From a virus: a stretch of DNA of 51,638 bases. The notes beneath the pieces were generated by a model. It was given only the letters and a program-made list of their open reading frames with translations, was not told the DNA's origin and did no database searches. Below, in pieces: positions 8,192 through 16,711 of the stretch. Every line of letters starts with the position of its first letter. Within the stretch, counting starts at the first letter, position 1. The position numbers were made by a program, and so were the translations under genes. The stretch is from positions 1 to 51,638 of the IMG/VR virus record IMGVR_UViG_3300042691_017774. The stretch is one strand, 5' to 3'.

Positions 8192-8503
8192 TTACAATAT
8201 TGACTTAAAGTATTTATCCCAGTCTAATGGTGAAATTGCTTTATCATCAATAAAAACATCTACATCTGGCTTTCCGAATATCAACTGATGATATTTAACA
8301 CCAAACAGTTTCATTTGATCTTCAGTTAATTTCTTGTAATCTTTTCCAGAAGCAGAACCTCTTGCAGTAAAAAGTATAATAGTATCTCCACGATTATAGA
8401 GAGTATTTACCAAGTTTATTCTTTCTTGAATAGGGGTAGATTCTGCGTAATTGCCATTTATTGTTTGAACGATAGTATTGTCTATGTCAAATGCAAATCT
8501 CAT
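8192..8503 (-). CDS. Small HAD-family phosphatase of the capsule/LPS type
   Basis: A 103-residue HAD protein: motif I FDIDNTI (residues 4-10, nucleophile Asp), motif II LFTARG, then GKPDVDVFIDDKAI (motifs III and IV). There is no cap domain. This short form occurs in polysaccharide and LPS gene clusters, where it is thought to dephosphorylate a sugar phosphate. It ends the heptose-type operon and overlaps the cupin gene (ATGA). It is not a close match to GmhB. Confidence 0.75.
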   Translation of the reverse strand: MRFAFDIDNTIVQTINGNYAESTPIQERINLVNTLYNRGDTIILFTARGSASGKDYKKLTEDQMKLFGVKYHQLIFGKPDVDVFIDDKAISPLDWDKYFKSIL

Positions 8504-8871
8504 TTTTGGCTATCTCCCGGAAATATTCTATAGCTATCTTCGTCTAAATGTTGAGTAGAAACTTCAAATATAACAGTTTCCTCTAATGCTTCTACCTGAT
8601 GTGGATTGCCAATCTTGTTACGAACAACATCTCCAACGGATAAAATCTGATGTTCTTGTTTTCCGTTTGTTGGATCTATCCAAGTGTATTTTATTTTTCC
8701 TTTAAAAATATACCATGATTCATCTTTTAAAATATGAAAATGCATACTGCATTTGCTTCCTTTATTAAAATTTAAAAGCTTTCCACAGTAGTCTTTTGTG
8801 TTAGCAAAAATAATTTCAGTTCCCCAACCTTTATTTACAATTACTGGTTTACATGTTTTAGATTCAGACAT
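8500..8871 (-). CDS. Cupin sugar-isomerase-like protein
   Basis: A 123-residue single-domain cupin: CSMHFHILKDESWYIFKGK contains the metal-binding His-x-His...Glu pattern of cupin motif 1, and GDVVRNKIGNPHQVEA holds the motif 2 His. It resembles the cupin part of mannose-6-phosphate isomerase type II and related small sugar-phosphate cupins. It lies between the HAD phosphatase and the epimerase, so a sugar-nucleotide role is likely. The exact reaction is not settled. Confidence 0.7.
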   Translation of the reverse strand: MSESKTCKPVIVNKGWGTEIIFANTKDYCGKLLNFNKGSKCSMHFHILKDESWYIFKGKIKYTWIDPTNGKQEHQILSVGDVVRNKIGNPHQVEALEETVIFEVSTQHLDEDSYRIFPGDSQK

Positions 8872-8872
8872 A

Positions 8873-9760
8873 TTAAGTTTCCATATTTTTCAGATAATTA
8901 ATATACTTAGATATTCCAATTTCTGGTATTGTTGGATTTATTTCAATTCCAATTTTATTTATAAGCGACAAATCTGCAATAGTATTTTTTTGATATTGAT
9001 TTATCAAATCCTCTGGCATAGGTATATAATTTTTATTTCCAAAACCATATTGTTTTATGACAATATCTGCAATATTTTCAAATGTTCTAGCTTCACCGCT
9101 TCCGAAGTCATACACACCAGGTTTATAATTATTTAAAAATTTATAAAATACATCACATACATCATCAACAAAAACAAAATCCCTTTTATATTTATCAGAA
9201 TTCTCAAACAAATTAATTTGTTTATTAGTCTTCAATTCATGAAACCATTTAAATATAACAGATGACATTCTTCCTTTATGTGACTCATTTTTGCCATAAA
9301 CATTGAACAATCTAAGACAAACTGAATGCTCAGATAAAGACTTCTCTCCAGCGAGTTTGGATTCAGCGTATGGGTTTAAAGGACCATTACCATTTCCATA
9401 AATGGCAGCAGTTGAACTGAAGATTAATGGTATGTTTCTTTTTTTACATACATCTCCTAAAATTTCAGTATATTTAACATTAAAGTAATCTATTTTTTGT
9501 TGATTTTTTTCTAATGTATTTGATATTGCCCCAAAATGAAATACCCCCATTATTTCACAATCCGGTAAAACATCAATTTCGCGAACTGAAATGGGGTAAA
9601 CTTTATTAAGTTTTAAATTTTGCAAATTTGAAGTATTTACATTTGCTGATAAAATTTGTCCAAAATCATCTATAGCAATAATATTATTAATTCCTATCTT
9701 ATTCAAATAAGATATCATATTGCTGCCAATAAATCCACATGCACCTGTAATGACAAACAT
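8873..9760 (-). CDS. hldD: HldD-like ADP-heptose 6-epimerase (extended SDR)
   Basis: A 295-residue NAD(P)-dependent sugar epimerase. It has the Rossmann motif GACGFIGSN (residues 6-14), the catalytic Ser of SSTAAIYG, the YAESK Tyr-x3-Lys pair, NVYGKNESHKGRMSSV and RDFVFVDDV, the last two typical of HldD. HldD converts ADP-D-glycero-D-manno-heptose to the L-glycero form for inner-core LPS. The HldE-like kinase and nucleotidyltransferase genes directly upstream support that pathway. It overlaps the nucleotidyltransferase stop by one base. Confidence 0.85.
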   Translation of the reverse strand: MFVITGACGFIGSNMISYLNKIGINNIIAIDDFGQILSANVNTSNLQNLKLNKVYPISVREIDVLPDCEIMGVFHFGAISNTLEKNQQKIDYFNVKYTEILGDVCKKRNIPLIFSSTAAIYGNGNGPLNPYAESKLAGEKSLSEHSVCLRLFNVYGKNESHKGRMSSVIFKWFHELKTNKQINLFENSDKYKRDFVFVDDVCDVFYKFLNNYKPGVYDFGSGEARTFENIADIVIKQYGFGNKNYIPMPEDLINQYQKNTIADLSLINKIGIEINPTIPEIGISKYINYLKNMET

Positions 9761-10167
9761 TAATTTCTTATCTTCTTTATAATAGATGTTGTTGAATATC
9801 CATCTGATAATGGAAAAAATATTAATTTTGATTTTTCATGTATACCATCGCTTAAATAAATGTTTTTATTTTTCCAATCTGATCCTTTAACAACAATATC
9901 TGGTGCTATGCTTCTGTGTAATTCTTTTAATTGTTCGAGTGAATCGAATACAATAACCTTATCAACAAATCGCAATGATTCCAGCATTTCTTTTCTGTCG
10001 AATTGATTGAATATGGGTCTTTCATTTCCTTTAGTTTCCCTAACTCTCTTATCAGAATCAATTGCGATTATTAGTAAATCGCCGTGTTCTTTGCAAAATC
10101 GCAAAAGATCTAGATGACCTTTATGCAATATATCAAAAACCCCATTTGTAAAAACTATTTTATTCAT
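9760..10167 (-). CDS. hldE: HldE C-terminal-type heptose-1-phosphate nucleotidyltransferase
   Basis: Cytidylyltransferase-like protein of about 135 residues from ATG 10167, overlapping the kinase stop (ATGA). It shows FTNGVFDILHKGHLDLL (HxGH nucleotide site) and KGSDWKNKN near 100, then GYSTTSIIKKI (ISTT-like signature). This matches domain 2 of HldE, which makes ADP-heptose from heptose-1-phosphate. In many bacteria the two HldE domains are fused; here they are separate genes. Confidence 0.85.
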   Translation of the reverse strand: MNKIVFTNGVFDILHKGHLDLLRFCKEHGDLLIIAIDSDKRVRETKGNERPIFNQFDRKEMLESLRFVDKVIVFDSLEQLKELHRSIAPDIVVKGSDWKNKNIYLSDGIHEKSKLIFFPLSDGYSTTSIIKKIRN

Positions 10168-10907
10168 ATTATACAATCTTTTGGGACAGTTACTCCACGG
10201 TGACGAACAACCTCAGAAGCACATAAATTAGCAAATTCTATGGCTATTTCTATATTATTATGTTTTAAATAACCAACGGCGATTGCAGCCATAAATGTAT
10301 CTCCAGCTCCTGACACATCCAAAACTTCCACTTTATTGACAATGTAATTTTTATTATTAAATCTACATCCATTTTCACCCATAGTTCTAATAATTTTTGA
10401 TTCTAATAAAGGTGTAATGTTATTGATTGAACTTTTATATTCTGTATCATTTATTTTAATGAATTTTGAATTATTTAACCAAGATCCTAAAATTTTTTTA
10501 GTATCTACAAATACAAGAGGGTGATTATTACAAATAAATTCTATATCTAATTCTGTCAAATAACCTTTATTATAATCAGAAATAACTATTGCGTCATAGT
10601 TAAAATTAATATCTGCTAAATTTATTTTTTCAGTTGAATTCCTAGAATCGACCCTAAAAAACATATGATTTGTTTTTTGATGAACATAACGAGTCTTTGT
10701 TATATCATGCCAATTTTTATTTGTCAAACAATCACAAGCCATGTTCATAGCAAAAATATTTCTTTGAACATTTTTAGCCATTCCTGGATTATCTGTTTGA
10801 TCTATAATATTTAAAATCGGTACTGGAACATCTGGACATAACCTATTTGATTCACAATAAACAAAAACATCTCTGCAAGAATCTCCAATCACAAGAATTT
10901 TTTTCAT
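10164..10907 (-). CDS. hldE: HldE N-terminal-type heptose-7-phosphate kinase (PfkB family)
   Basis: A 247-residue ribokinase-fold protein. The start reads MKKILVIGDSCRDVFVY; RLCPDVPVPI parallels the SPEAPVP stretch of HldE; DYNKGYL and the anion-hole motif DVSGAGDTFMAA near 205-216 include the catalytic Asp. It is shorter than the roughly 310-residue HldE kinase domain, with a reduced middle. It would phosphorylate D-glycero-D-manno-heptose-7-phosphate at C1. It is coupled to the nucleotidyltransferase. GmhA was not found in the window, so the host probably supplies it. Confidence 0.8.
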   Translation of the reverse strand: MKKILVIGDSCRDVFVYCESNRLCPDVPVPILNIIDQTDNPGMAKNVQRNIFAMNMACDCLTNKNWHDITKTRYVHQKTNHMFFRVDSRNSTEKINLADINFNYDAIVISDYNKGYLTELDIEFICNNHPLVFVDTKKILGSWLNNSKFIKINDTEYKSSINNITPLLESKIIRTMGENGCRFNNKNYIVNKVEVLDVSGAGDTFMAAIAVGYLKHNNIEIAIEFANLCASEVVRHRGVTVPKDCII

Positions 10908-10908
10908 A

Positions 10909-12288
10909 TTAAACTTTTGAAAATGCTAAATTTGAAACTCCATCACATTTTTTAGCGTTGAAAAGGTATCCTGATGAATTTAACCATTCAATAGTTTTTT
11001 TCAATTTATCACCCTGTTTAAATGGTCCGTCAGAATGAATTGATTCAAAAAATACATTTCTTATATTAAGTTTGCTAAAGTCTGTAGAGAGTATTATATC
11101 ACAATCATGACCTTCTGCATCAATATAAAGCCATTCAATTTGATCATTTTTCCAACCATATTTTTCCAATAAAGATTCGACAGTCATGCAATCAACTGTT
11201 AAGGATGTAATCTTTTCTTGTGGGTTGTTATGTTTCAAAACATGATCTATTGAAATGGAGCTATGTGACGAATCTCCACTGTCAATATCGTTGAAATGCA
11301 TTTCAATTGTGCCATTATTTGTGGATATTGCACACTCTTCAAACTTACAATGTTCACAATTTTTATAACAATCCTTCAAAATTTTTATTGCATGTGGATT
11401 CGGTTCGACAAATAAACAATCATATTCATTGTTTTTTGTAATTTCAAACACATGATCATATCCTTTATTCGCTCCAATTTGAACTATTTTTCTTTTTCCT
11501 GGAGGATCAACATAAATTATTGAACTATTTGATCTTCCCCATGGACCAGAAATCAAATTTGATATATGCATTGGAAAAAATCTTTTATCAAGTGAGTTGA
11601 TAAGTTTCCATCGTTCATAAATGTTTTCGTGACCACCATACCATTTATCTTTAAAAATTACATCTTTATCGAAGTAATAATTATAATGCCTAAACACAGG
11701 AGAAAGCATTACTGGATCTTTTTTTAGTTCTCCTTCAAGTACAGGTGGTTCGTGACATATAAAATATTCACCTTCCCATTTCCATAAACGAGTATATCCA
11801 CTGCTAAATGCTTCACCCCAATCCCCTATAGCACGAAGATTTTTTCCTACAAAACACATGGCTCTAAAGCAAGCAGATTTTTGATTACTTTGTAAGAGTT
11901 CGTATTCTGCCTGATTCATTTGTTCAGGCTCCCATTGCTCATCAATATCAATTTCCCATAACCAACAAGAGTTTGTTATTTTTTTAACTTCTTCTATTGC
12001 GCGGTTAACTTGATGATCTTTAGATTGCCAGAATCCATCTGATTCAACATAAATCAATTTATCTGTTTGTTTAGAAAGAAATCGTAAAAATTCCCGAGTA
12101 CCATCCACACTACCGCCATTTGAGTGTAGGTCTGGAGGAAACTCTTTGCACCATTTTGTACTACCTGTTGAAAGTGATGCGCCTTCTACAATAATCCATT
12201 TATCGCAAGATTGCAATATTTTTTCATACTGACCGTTGTGATGTAAATGATGAAGTCCATTATGTATAATTGAAAACACTATTCTCAT
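10909..12288 (-). CDS. Fusion: glycosyltransferase-like domain plus FkbM methyltransferase
   Basis: A 459-residue two-domain protein. The first 265 residues resemble GT-A-type transferases acting on N-glycan-like chains (WIIVEGAS, SVDGTREFL, WLWEIDIDEQW with an acidic DxD-like patch). From about 270 the FkbM methyltransferase follows: KIVQIGANKGYD SAM loop, LFVEPNP, and WLYIDAEGHDCDIIL. The pair could add a sugar and O-methylate it. It heads the heptose-type operon, one base from the kinase. Confidence 0.75.
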   Translation of the reverse strand: MRIVFSIIHNGLHHLHHNGQYEKILQSCDKWIIVEGASLSTGSTKWCKEFPPDLHSNGGSVDGTREFLRFLSKQTDKLIYVESDGFWQSKDHQVNRAIEEVKKITNSCWLWEIDIDEQWEPEQMNQAEYELLQSNQKSACFRAMCFVGKNLRAIGDWGEAFSSGYTRLWKWEGEYFICHEPPVLEGELKKDPVMLSPVFRHYNYYFDKDVIFKDKWYGGHENIYERWKLINSLDKRFFPMHISNLISGPWGRSNSSIIYVDPPGKRKIVQIGANKGYDHVFEITKNNEYDCLFVEPNPHAIKILKDCYKNCEHCKFEECAISTNNGTIEMHFNDIDSGDSSHSSISIDHVLKHNNPQEKITSLTVDCMTVESLLEKYGWKNDQIEWLYIDAEGHDCDIILSTDFSKLNIRNVFFESIHSDGPFKQGDKLKKTIEWLNSSGYLFNAKKCDGVSNLAFSKV

Positions 12289-12291
12289 TTT

Positions 12292-12699
12292 TTATCCATT
12301 TGCAAGTATAAAAGCATCAATGTTATCATGTGTTGAAAGATTATTTATTTCTGTTCTTTTATTTCTGTATGCTGTAATTGCTGCTTGAACAAGAGTAAAA
12401 TCTGAATTTTGACCTTCAAATTCTTTGACTAATTCCTCCTGTACAATTTGGTATGATTCTTGATTCAATTGCTGAAGAAGAGAATCTTTTCTATCTTGAA
12501 CACTGAGATCAATCACAGACCATATAATTTCTACTGGATTTTTAGTTAAATCGAATGAATGTGATCCTATTATTTGTCTTCCAGTAATTAAACTTGGTTG
12601 AATTTCAATTGCAATTCTCCAGTCGCCATTTGCGTTATTTGGAAGATAATCCAAACATTCAACTACTTCATTATTTTCTACCCTAATATGCTTTGACAT
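12292..12699 (-). CDS. Hypothetical tail-fibre-associated protein (135 aa)
   Basis: A 135-residue protein beginning MSKHIRVENNEVVECLDYLP. The N-terminal beta part followed by helices with KDSLLQQLNQESYQIVQEEL and a final ILANG recalls small proteins next to tail fibres in T4-like phages, some of them assembly helpers. It is placed alone between two sugar-modifying fusion proteins. Its start lies inside the end of the sulfotransferase gene. Function not established. Confidence 0.5.
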   Translation of the reverse strand: MSKHIRVENNEVVECLDYLPNNANGDWRIAIEIQPSLITGRQIIGSHSFDLTKNPVEIIWSVIDLSVQDRKDSLLQQLNQESYQIVQEELVKEFEGQNSDFTLVQAAITAYRNKRTEINNLSTHDNIDAFILANG

Positions 12700-14471
12700 A
12701 GTTTACTCCATTTGCTTTTATTTTTAACTGTTCCAAAATTACTTTCTAAATTTTTCTTTAATTCTGATATTGGATGTTTCCAACAACCGAATTTTTGTTG
12801 TCTAAACAATTTTACTGAATCATAATATGGTGATTTATCTCCTGGAACTGACCATATGTAATAATTCAATACAGGAACTATGATCCATGTTGGAACTCCC
12901 ATAGCCCCTGCAAGATGAGCAACACTTGTGCAAGAAGAAATAACCAAATCACATCCAGATATTGCATCTCTTGTTTGTTCCCAATTATTTAGTGGAACTT
13001 TCTTAATGAAGTTGGGACAATCTTGTTCGCCTTCATCTCTTTGAAGACAAATAAAATCTGCGTCAATATTTTTTAAAGCATCAAAGAAAGGTTTTAAAGG
13101 AAATCTACGATTTTGTTCATGTTCAAATTTAGGATTACCTTGCCATCTTACCCCAATTACAGGGCGTTTATTTTTTGGGCTATTTGTTTTTGGAATATAA
13201 GGTGATCCATTAATATCTTTATATTCATATCCCAATGGAATTAGAACTGACATCGCAGGAACCCAAAAATCATGGTAAATTCCACCAGCAGCTGCATGTT
13301 CAACAATCATTTTTACTCCCATACAACACTTTACTAGTGGGAATAATTCTGCCGAACACGCCACAATCACATCACATCCACGACGATTAATATCTGGGAT
13401 ATATTTTAAAGCATGAATTTGATCTCCAATTCCACCTTCGAGGTAATATAAAACAGTTCCCATGCTTTTTCCATCCCAAATTGGTGTTGGAACTGGTGGT
13501 TTTGGATTTCCAAAACAATTTTCATACCTTCCGCGAGCAAGACCATGCATACCTTCTTGCAATTTATTTTGCCTTAAAGCATACCATCCCATATTAAAGG
13601 CAATCTTATTACATAAAGGATTTTCTTCTTGTGCTTCTTTTAAAATTTTATATGATTCCTCAAATTGACCTTTCATTGAAAGAGCAACAGAATGATCTAT
13701 TTTTTTCTTTTTATATTCTCTGACTTCACCTTTCCAGAATTTTGGTTGGTCAAAACTGTCAAAATGTTGAGCAAGAATTTTTCGTGAATCTTGACTATGT
13801 TGATAACCTAATCTTGGTGATATAGTATGAAGATTTGGTATCCCCCACGCAGCGTCATCTTTTTCTGCCACGACTTTTGTATCAATATCTCCAAAATTAT
13901 ATTCAAATGGTTCTAGGTCAAGAAACTTATGAATTTTATTCATTTGTTCTTGTGGCGATTGAATTAAATCATCGTAATCAATAAATAAAATATTTTTTGG
14001 ATACTTTTCATATCCATTCTTTAATTCAGCGTAAGAGGATTTTAAATGTTGAATTAAATGTGATGAACGAAGAAACTCTGAAATATCATTTGGTTTTGCT
14101 ATTCGAATAAATGATGAAGCACAGTCTGCTGTTGATCTTACAGTTGCAATTATTTTTGGTTCTTTACCAAGAACTTTTGACATAGTTTCCATAATTTGAG
14201 GATTTACCCAACCTCTACTCTTGTCAAGAATTATTGGTTTTTTAACATCTTTATATTTTGCTTCAATAACAGAACGAAGCATACGATATGCCTCTTCCTT
14301 TTCAGATCCTTGTGCTACTGTTGTGGGTGAAGATTCCCATGTATTACAAATAGATCCAAGAATTTCTATTAATCCACTTGTGGGTGTAGAATATAATTGA
14401 GGGTGTTGATTTAATATTGAAGAAAGAACTGTAGAACCACTACGAGGTAAACCACTTAAAAAATATAGCAT
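12678..14471 (-). CDS. Fusion: sulfotransferase, TPR-like linker and GT9-type glycosyltransferase
   Basis: A 597-residue protein from ATG 14471, preceded by AAGGAAT. It opens with a sulfotransferase domain: the PAPS 5'-phosphosulfate loop LSGLPRSGST (5-14), and ILDKSRGW and RSTADCASSF further on. A helical TPR-like stretch follows (about 250-330: MKGQFEESYKILKEAQEENP). The C-terminal 260 residues resemble GT9 heptosyltransferases (VIGVRWQGNP, NNWEQTRDAISGCDLVISSCTSVAHLAGAMG). It may sulfate and extend a glycan; activity is inferred. Confidence 0.75.
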   Translation of the reverse strand: MLYFLSGLPRSGSTVLSSILNQHPQLYSTPTSGLIEILGSICNTWESSPTTVAQGSEKEEAYRMLRSVIEAKYKDVKKPIILDKSRGWVNPQIMETMSKVLGKEPKIIATVRSTADCASSFIRIAKPNDISEFLRSSHLIQHLKSSYAELKNGYEKYPKNILFIDYDDLIQSPQEQMNKIHKFLDLEPFEYNFGDIDTKVVAEKDDAAWGIPNLHTISPRLGYQHSQDSRKILAQHFDSFDQPKFWKGEVREYKKKKIDHSVALSMKGQFEESYKILKEAQEENPLCNKIAFNMGWYALRQNKLQEGMHGLARGRYENCFGNPKPPVPTPIWDGKSMGTVLYYLEGGIGDQIHALKYIPDINRRGCDVIVACSAELFPLVKCCMGVKMIVEHAAAGGIYHDFWVPAMSVLIPLGYEYKDINGSPYIPKTNSPKNKRPVIGVRWQGNPKFEHEQNRRFPLKPFFDALKNIDADFICLQRDEGEQDCPNFIKKVPLNNWEQTRDAISGCDLVISSCTSVAHLAGAMGVPTWIIVPVLNYYIWSVPGDKSPYYDSVKLFRQQKFGCWKHPISELKKNLESNFGTVKNKSKWSKLCQSILG

Positions 14472-14509
14472 ATTATAAATTCCTTTATATAAAAAATAGT
14501 TATTACTAT

Positions 14510-16711
14510 TTAGGTGTTTGTTATGGCACAAACATGACCACCAACAAGACCAGCATCTGGAGCAATACCATTTGATATAACATTCCAGTTTGTACCAGTT
14601 CCTATTTGAACTGGTGAACTTATATTCACATATAAATTTTTAACTACACCTAAAGCATTACTTCCCCATCCCCATAAAGTTCCTGTGGTTTTAATTGCTA
14701 AACTATGAGAATAACAAGCACTTATTGTGGACCAATCAGTATCGGTACCTACTTGAACTGGTGATGAACGAGCGGTTGTATCTCCAAGACCCAATCTACC
14801 ACTACCATTACCTCCCCATGCCCATAAAGTTCCTGTAGTTTTGATTGCTAAAGTATGAGCACCACCAGCACTAACTTTAGACCAATTCGTGTCAGTGCCT
14901 ACTTGAACTGGTGATGAACGATTTGTTGTATTTCCAAGACCCAATCTACCACTACCATTATTTCCCCATGCCCATAAAGTTCCTGTGGTTTTAATTGCAA
15001 GAGTATGATATCTACCACTACTAACAATAGACCAATTTGTATCAGTTCCAACTTGAACTGGAGATGAACGATTTGTCACATCTCCAAGACCCAATTGACC
15101 ATTTGTATTAGCTCCCCAAGCCCACAAAGTACCAGTTGTTTTTATAGCAAGAGTATGTCGATAGCCATTACTTACTATGGACCAATCAGTATCAGTACCT
15201 ACTTGAACTGGTGATGAACGAGCTGATGTATCTCCAAGACCTAATCGACCATAATTATTTTGCCCCCATGCCCATAATGTTCCTGTGGTTTTGATTGCTA
15301 AAGTATGAGCACCACAAGCACTAACTTTAGACCAATTGGTATCGGTTCCTACTTGAACTGGAGATGATCTACTAGTTGCATCTCCAAGACCTAATCGACC
15401 AACACCATTACTTCCCCATGCCCATAATGTTCCTGTAGTTTTGATTGCTAATGTGTGTAGTTCACCAATACTAACAATAGACCAATTTGTATCGGTACCT
15501 ACTTGAACTGGAGATGAACGAATTGTTACATCTCCAAGACCCAATTGACCAGATGTATTGAGTCCTCTAGCCCACATAGTCCCATTTGTTTTAATTGCTA
15601 TAGCAGTGCTAGTGCCACCAGAAACGGAATTCCAAGTATCATTATCAACTACAACTGGAGATGAATAACTAGAATTTGCATCAGGACTACCAGCTCCCAA
15701 TTGACCATTGCTTCTTACACCCCACGCCCATAAAGTACCTGTTGTTTTTAATGCAATACTTATATTTGGACCAGCACTTATATTTGACCAATTTGTATCG
15801 GTTCCTACTTGAACTGGTGATGAACGAGCGGTTGTATCTCCAAGACCTAGCACACCAGTTGTGTTATACCCCCATGCCCATAAAGTTCCTGTAGTTTTAA
15901 TTGCTAAAGTATGAACACCACCAGCACTAACTTTAGACCAATTGGTATCGGTTCCTACTTGAACTGGAGATGATCTATTGGTAGTATTTCCAAGACCTAA
16001 TCGACCACTACCATTACTTCCCCATGCCCATAAGGTTCCTGTAGTTTTGATTGCAAGAGTATGATATCTACCACTACTAACACTACTCCAGTCAGTATCA
16101 GTACCTACTTGAACTGGTGATGAACGATTTGTCACATCTCCAAGACCCAATTGACCACTAGTATTTCTACCCCACCCCCAAAGAGTTCCTGTGGTTTTTA
16201 TAGCAAGAGTAGTTGTAGCACCTGTACTAATATTTGACCAATTTGTATCAGTGCCTATTTGAACTGGTGATGATCTATTAGTTGCATCTCCAAGACCAAG
16301 TGAACCATTACTACTAAGTCCCCATGCCCATAATGTTCCTGTAGTTTTGATTGCTATAGTGTGAGCACTTCCAGGTGTTACTTTAGACCAATTTGTATCG
16401 GTTCCAACCTGAACTGGTGATGAACGACTTGTTACATTTCCAGTACCTAATCGACCAAAACCATTATTTCCCCATGCCCATAAGGTTCCTGTAGTTTTGA
16501 TTGCTAATGTGTGATAAGCACCAATATTAACAATACTCCAATCAGTATCAGTTCCAACTTGAACTGGAGATGAACGAATGGTTAAATCTCCAAGACCCAA
16601 TTGACCATTAGCATTTCTACCCCATACATATAATTTATTAGCAATAGGCGCTACTGATACAACTTTTCTTATAAAACTAATAATACCAGCTTTAAAGCTT
16701 GGAATTATCAT
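14510..16711 (-). CDS. RCC1-repeat double beta-propeller protein (733 aa)
   Basis: After about 27 N-terminal residues the protein is made of 14 RCC1-type repeats of about 50 residues. The core is GxNxxGxLGLGDxTxRSSPVQ, then VGTDTNWS, then HTLAIKTTGTLWAW. Repeats 7 and 14 are the divergent ones, so the chain reads as two sets of seven, the blade number of one RCC1 propeller. The gene sits among fibre genes and its start overlaps the next structural gene, so a receptor-binding or virion-surface role is likely but not proven. Confidence 0.85.
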   Translation of the reverse strand: MIIPSFKAGIISFIRKVVSVAPIANKLYVWGRNANGQLGLGDLTIRSSPVQVGTDTDWSIVNIGAYHTLAIKTTGTLWAWGNNGFGRLGTGNVTSRSSPVQVGTDTNWSKVTPGSAHTIAIKTTGTLWAWGLSSNGSLGLGDATNRSSPVQIGTDTNWSNISTGATTTLAIKTTGTLWGWGRNTSGQLGLGDVTNRSSPVQVGTDTDWSSVSSGRYHTLAIKTTGTLWAWGSNGSGRLGLGNTTNRSSPVQVGTDTNWSKVSAGGVHTLAIKTTGTLWAWGYNTTGVLGLGDTTARSSPVQVGTDTNWSNISAGPNISIALKTTGTLWAWGVRSNGQLGAGSPDANSSYSSPVVVDNDTWNSVSGGTSTAIAIKTNGTMWARGLNTSGQLGLGDVTIRSSPVQVGTDTNWSIVSIGELHTLAIKTTGTLWAWGSNGVGRLGLGDATSRSSPVQVGTDTNWSKVSACGAHTLAIKTTGTLWAWGQNNYGRLGLGDTSARSSPVQVGTDTDWSIVSNGYRHTLAIKTTGTLWAWGANTNGQLGLGDVTNRSSPVQVGTDTNWSIVSSGRYHTLAIKTTGTLWAWGNNGSGRLGLGNTTNRSSPVQVGTDTNWSKVSAGGAHTLAIKTTGTLWAWGGNGSGRLGLGDTTARSSPVQVGTDTDWSTISACYSHSLAIKTTGTLWGWGSNALGVVKNLYVNISSPVQIGTGTNWNVISNGIAPDAGLVGGHVCAITNT
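14590..16640 (-). repeat. 14 tandem RCC1-coding repeats of about 150 bp
   Basis: Near-identical blocks recur about every 150 bp, each with a stretch encoding RSSPVQVGTDT and another encoding AIKTTGTLWAWG. Repeats 4-5 closely match 11-12, indicating a seven-repeat super-period. The high DNA identity suggests recent duplication or continuing gene conversion. Confidence 0.85.

Noticed and set aside
8950-8965. TATAAATA-like octamer inside the hldD gene
   Set aside because: It lies deep inside a coding region in AT-rich DNA with no start codon at a suitable distance.
14590-16640. Diversity-generating retroelement target
   Set aside because: The repeats are blade-coding units with different surface residues, but there is no reverse transcriptase or template repeat in the window.
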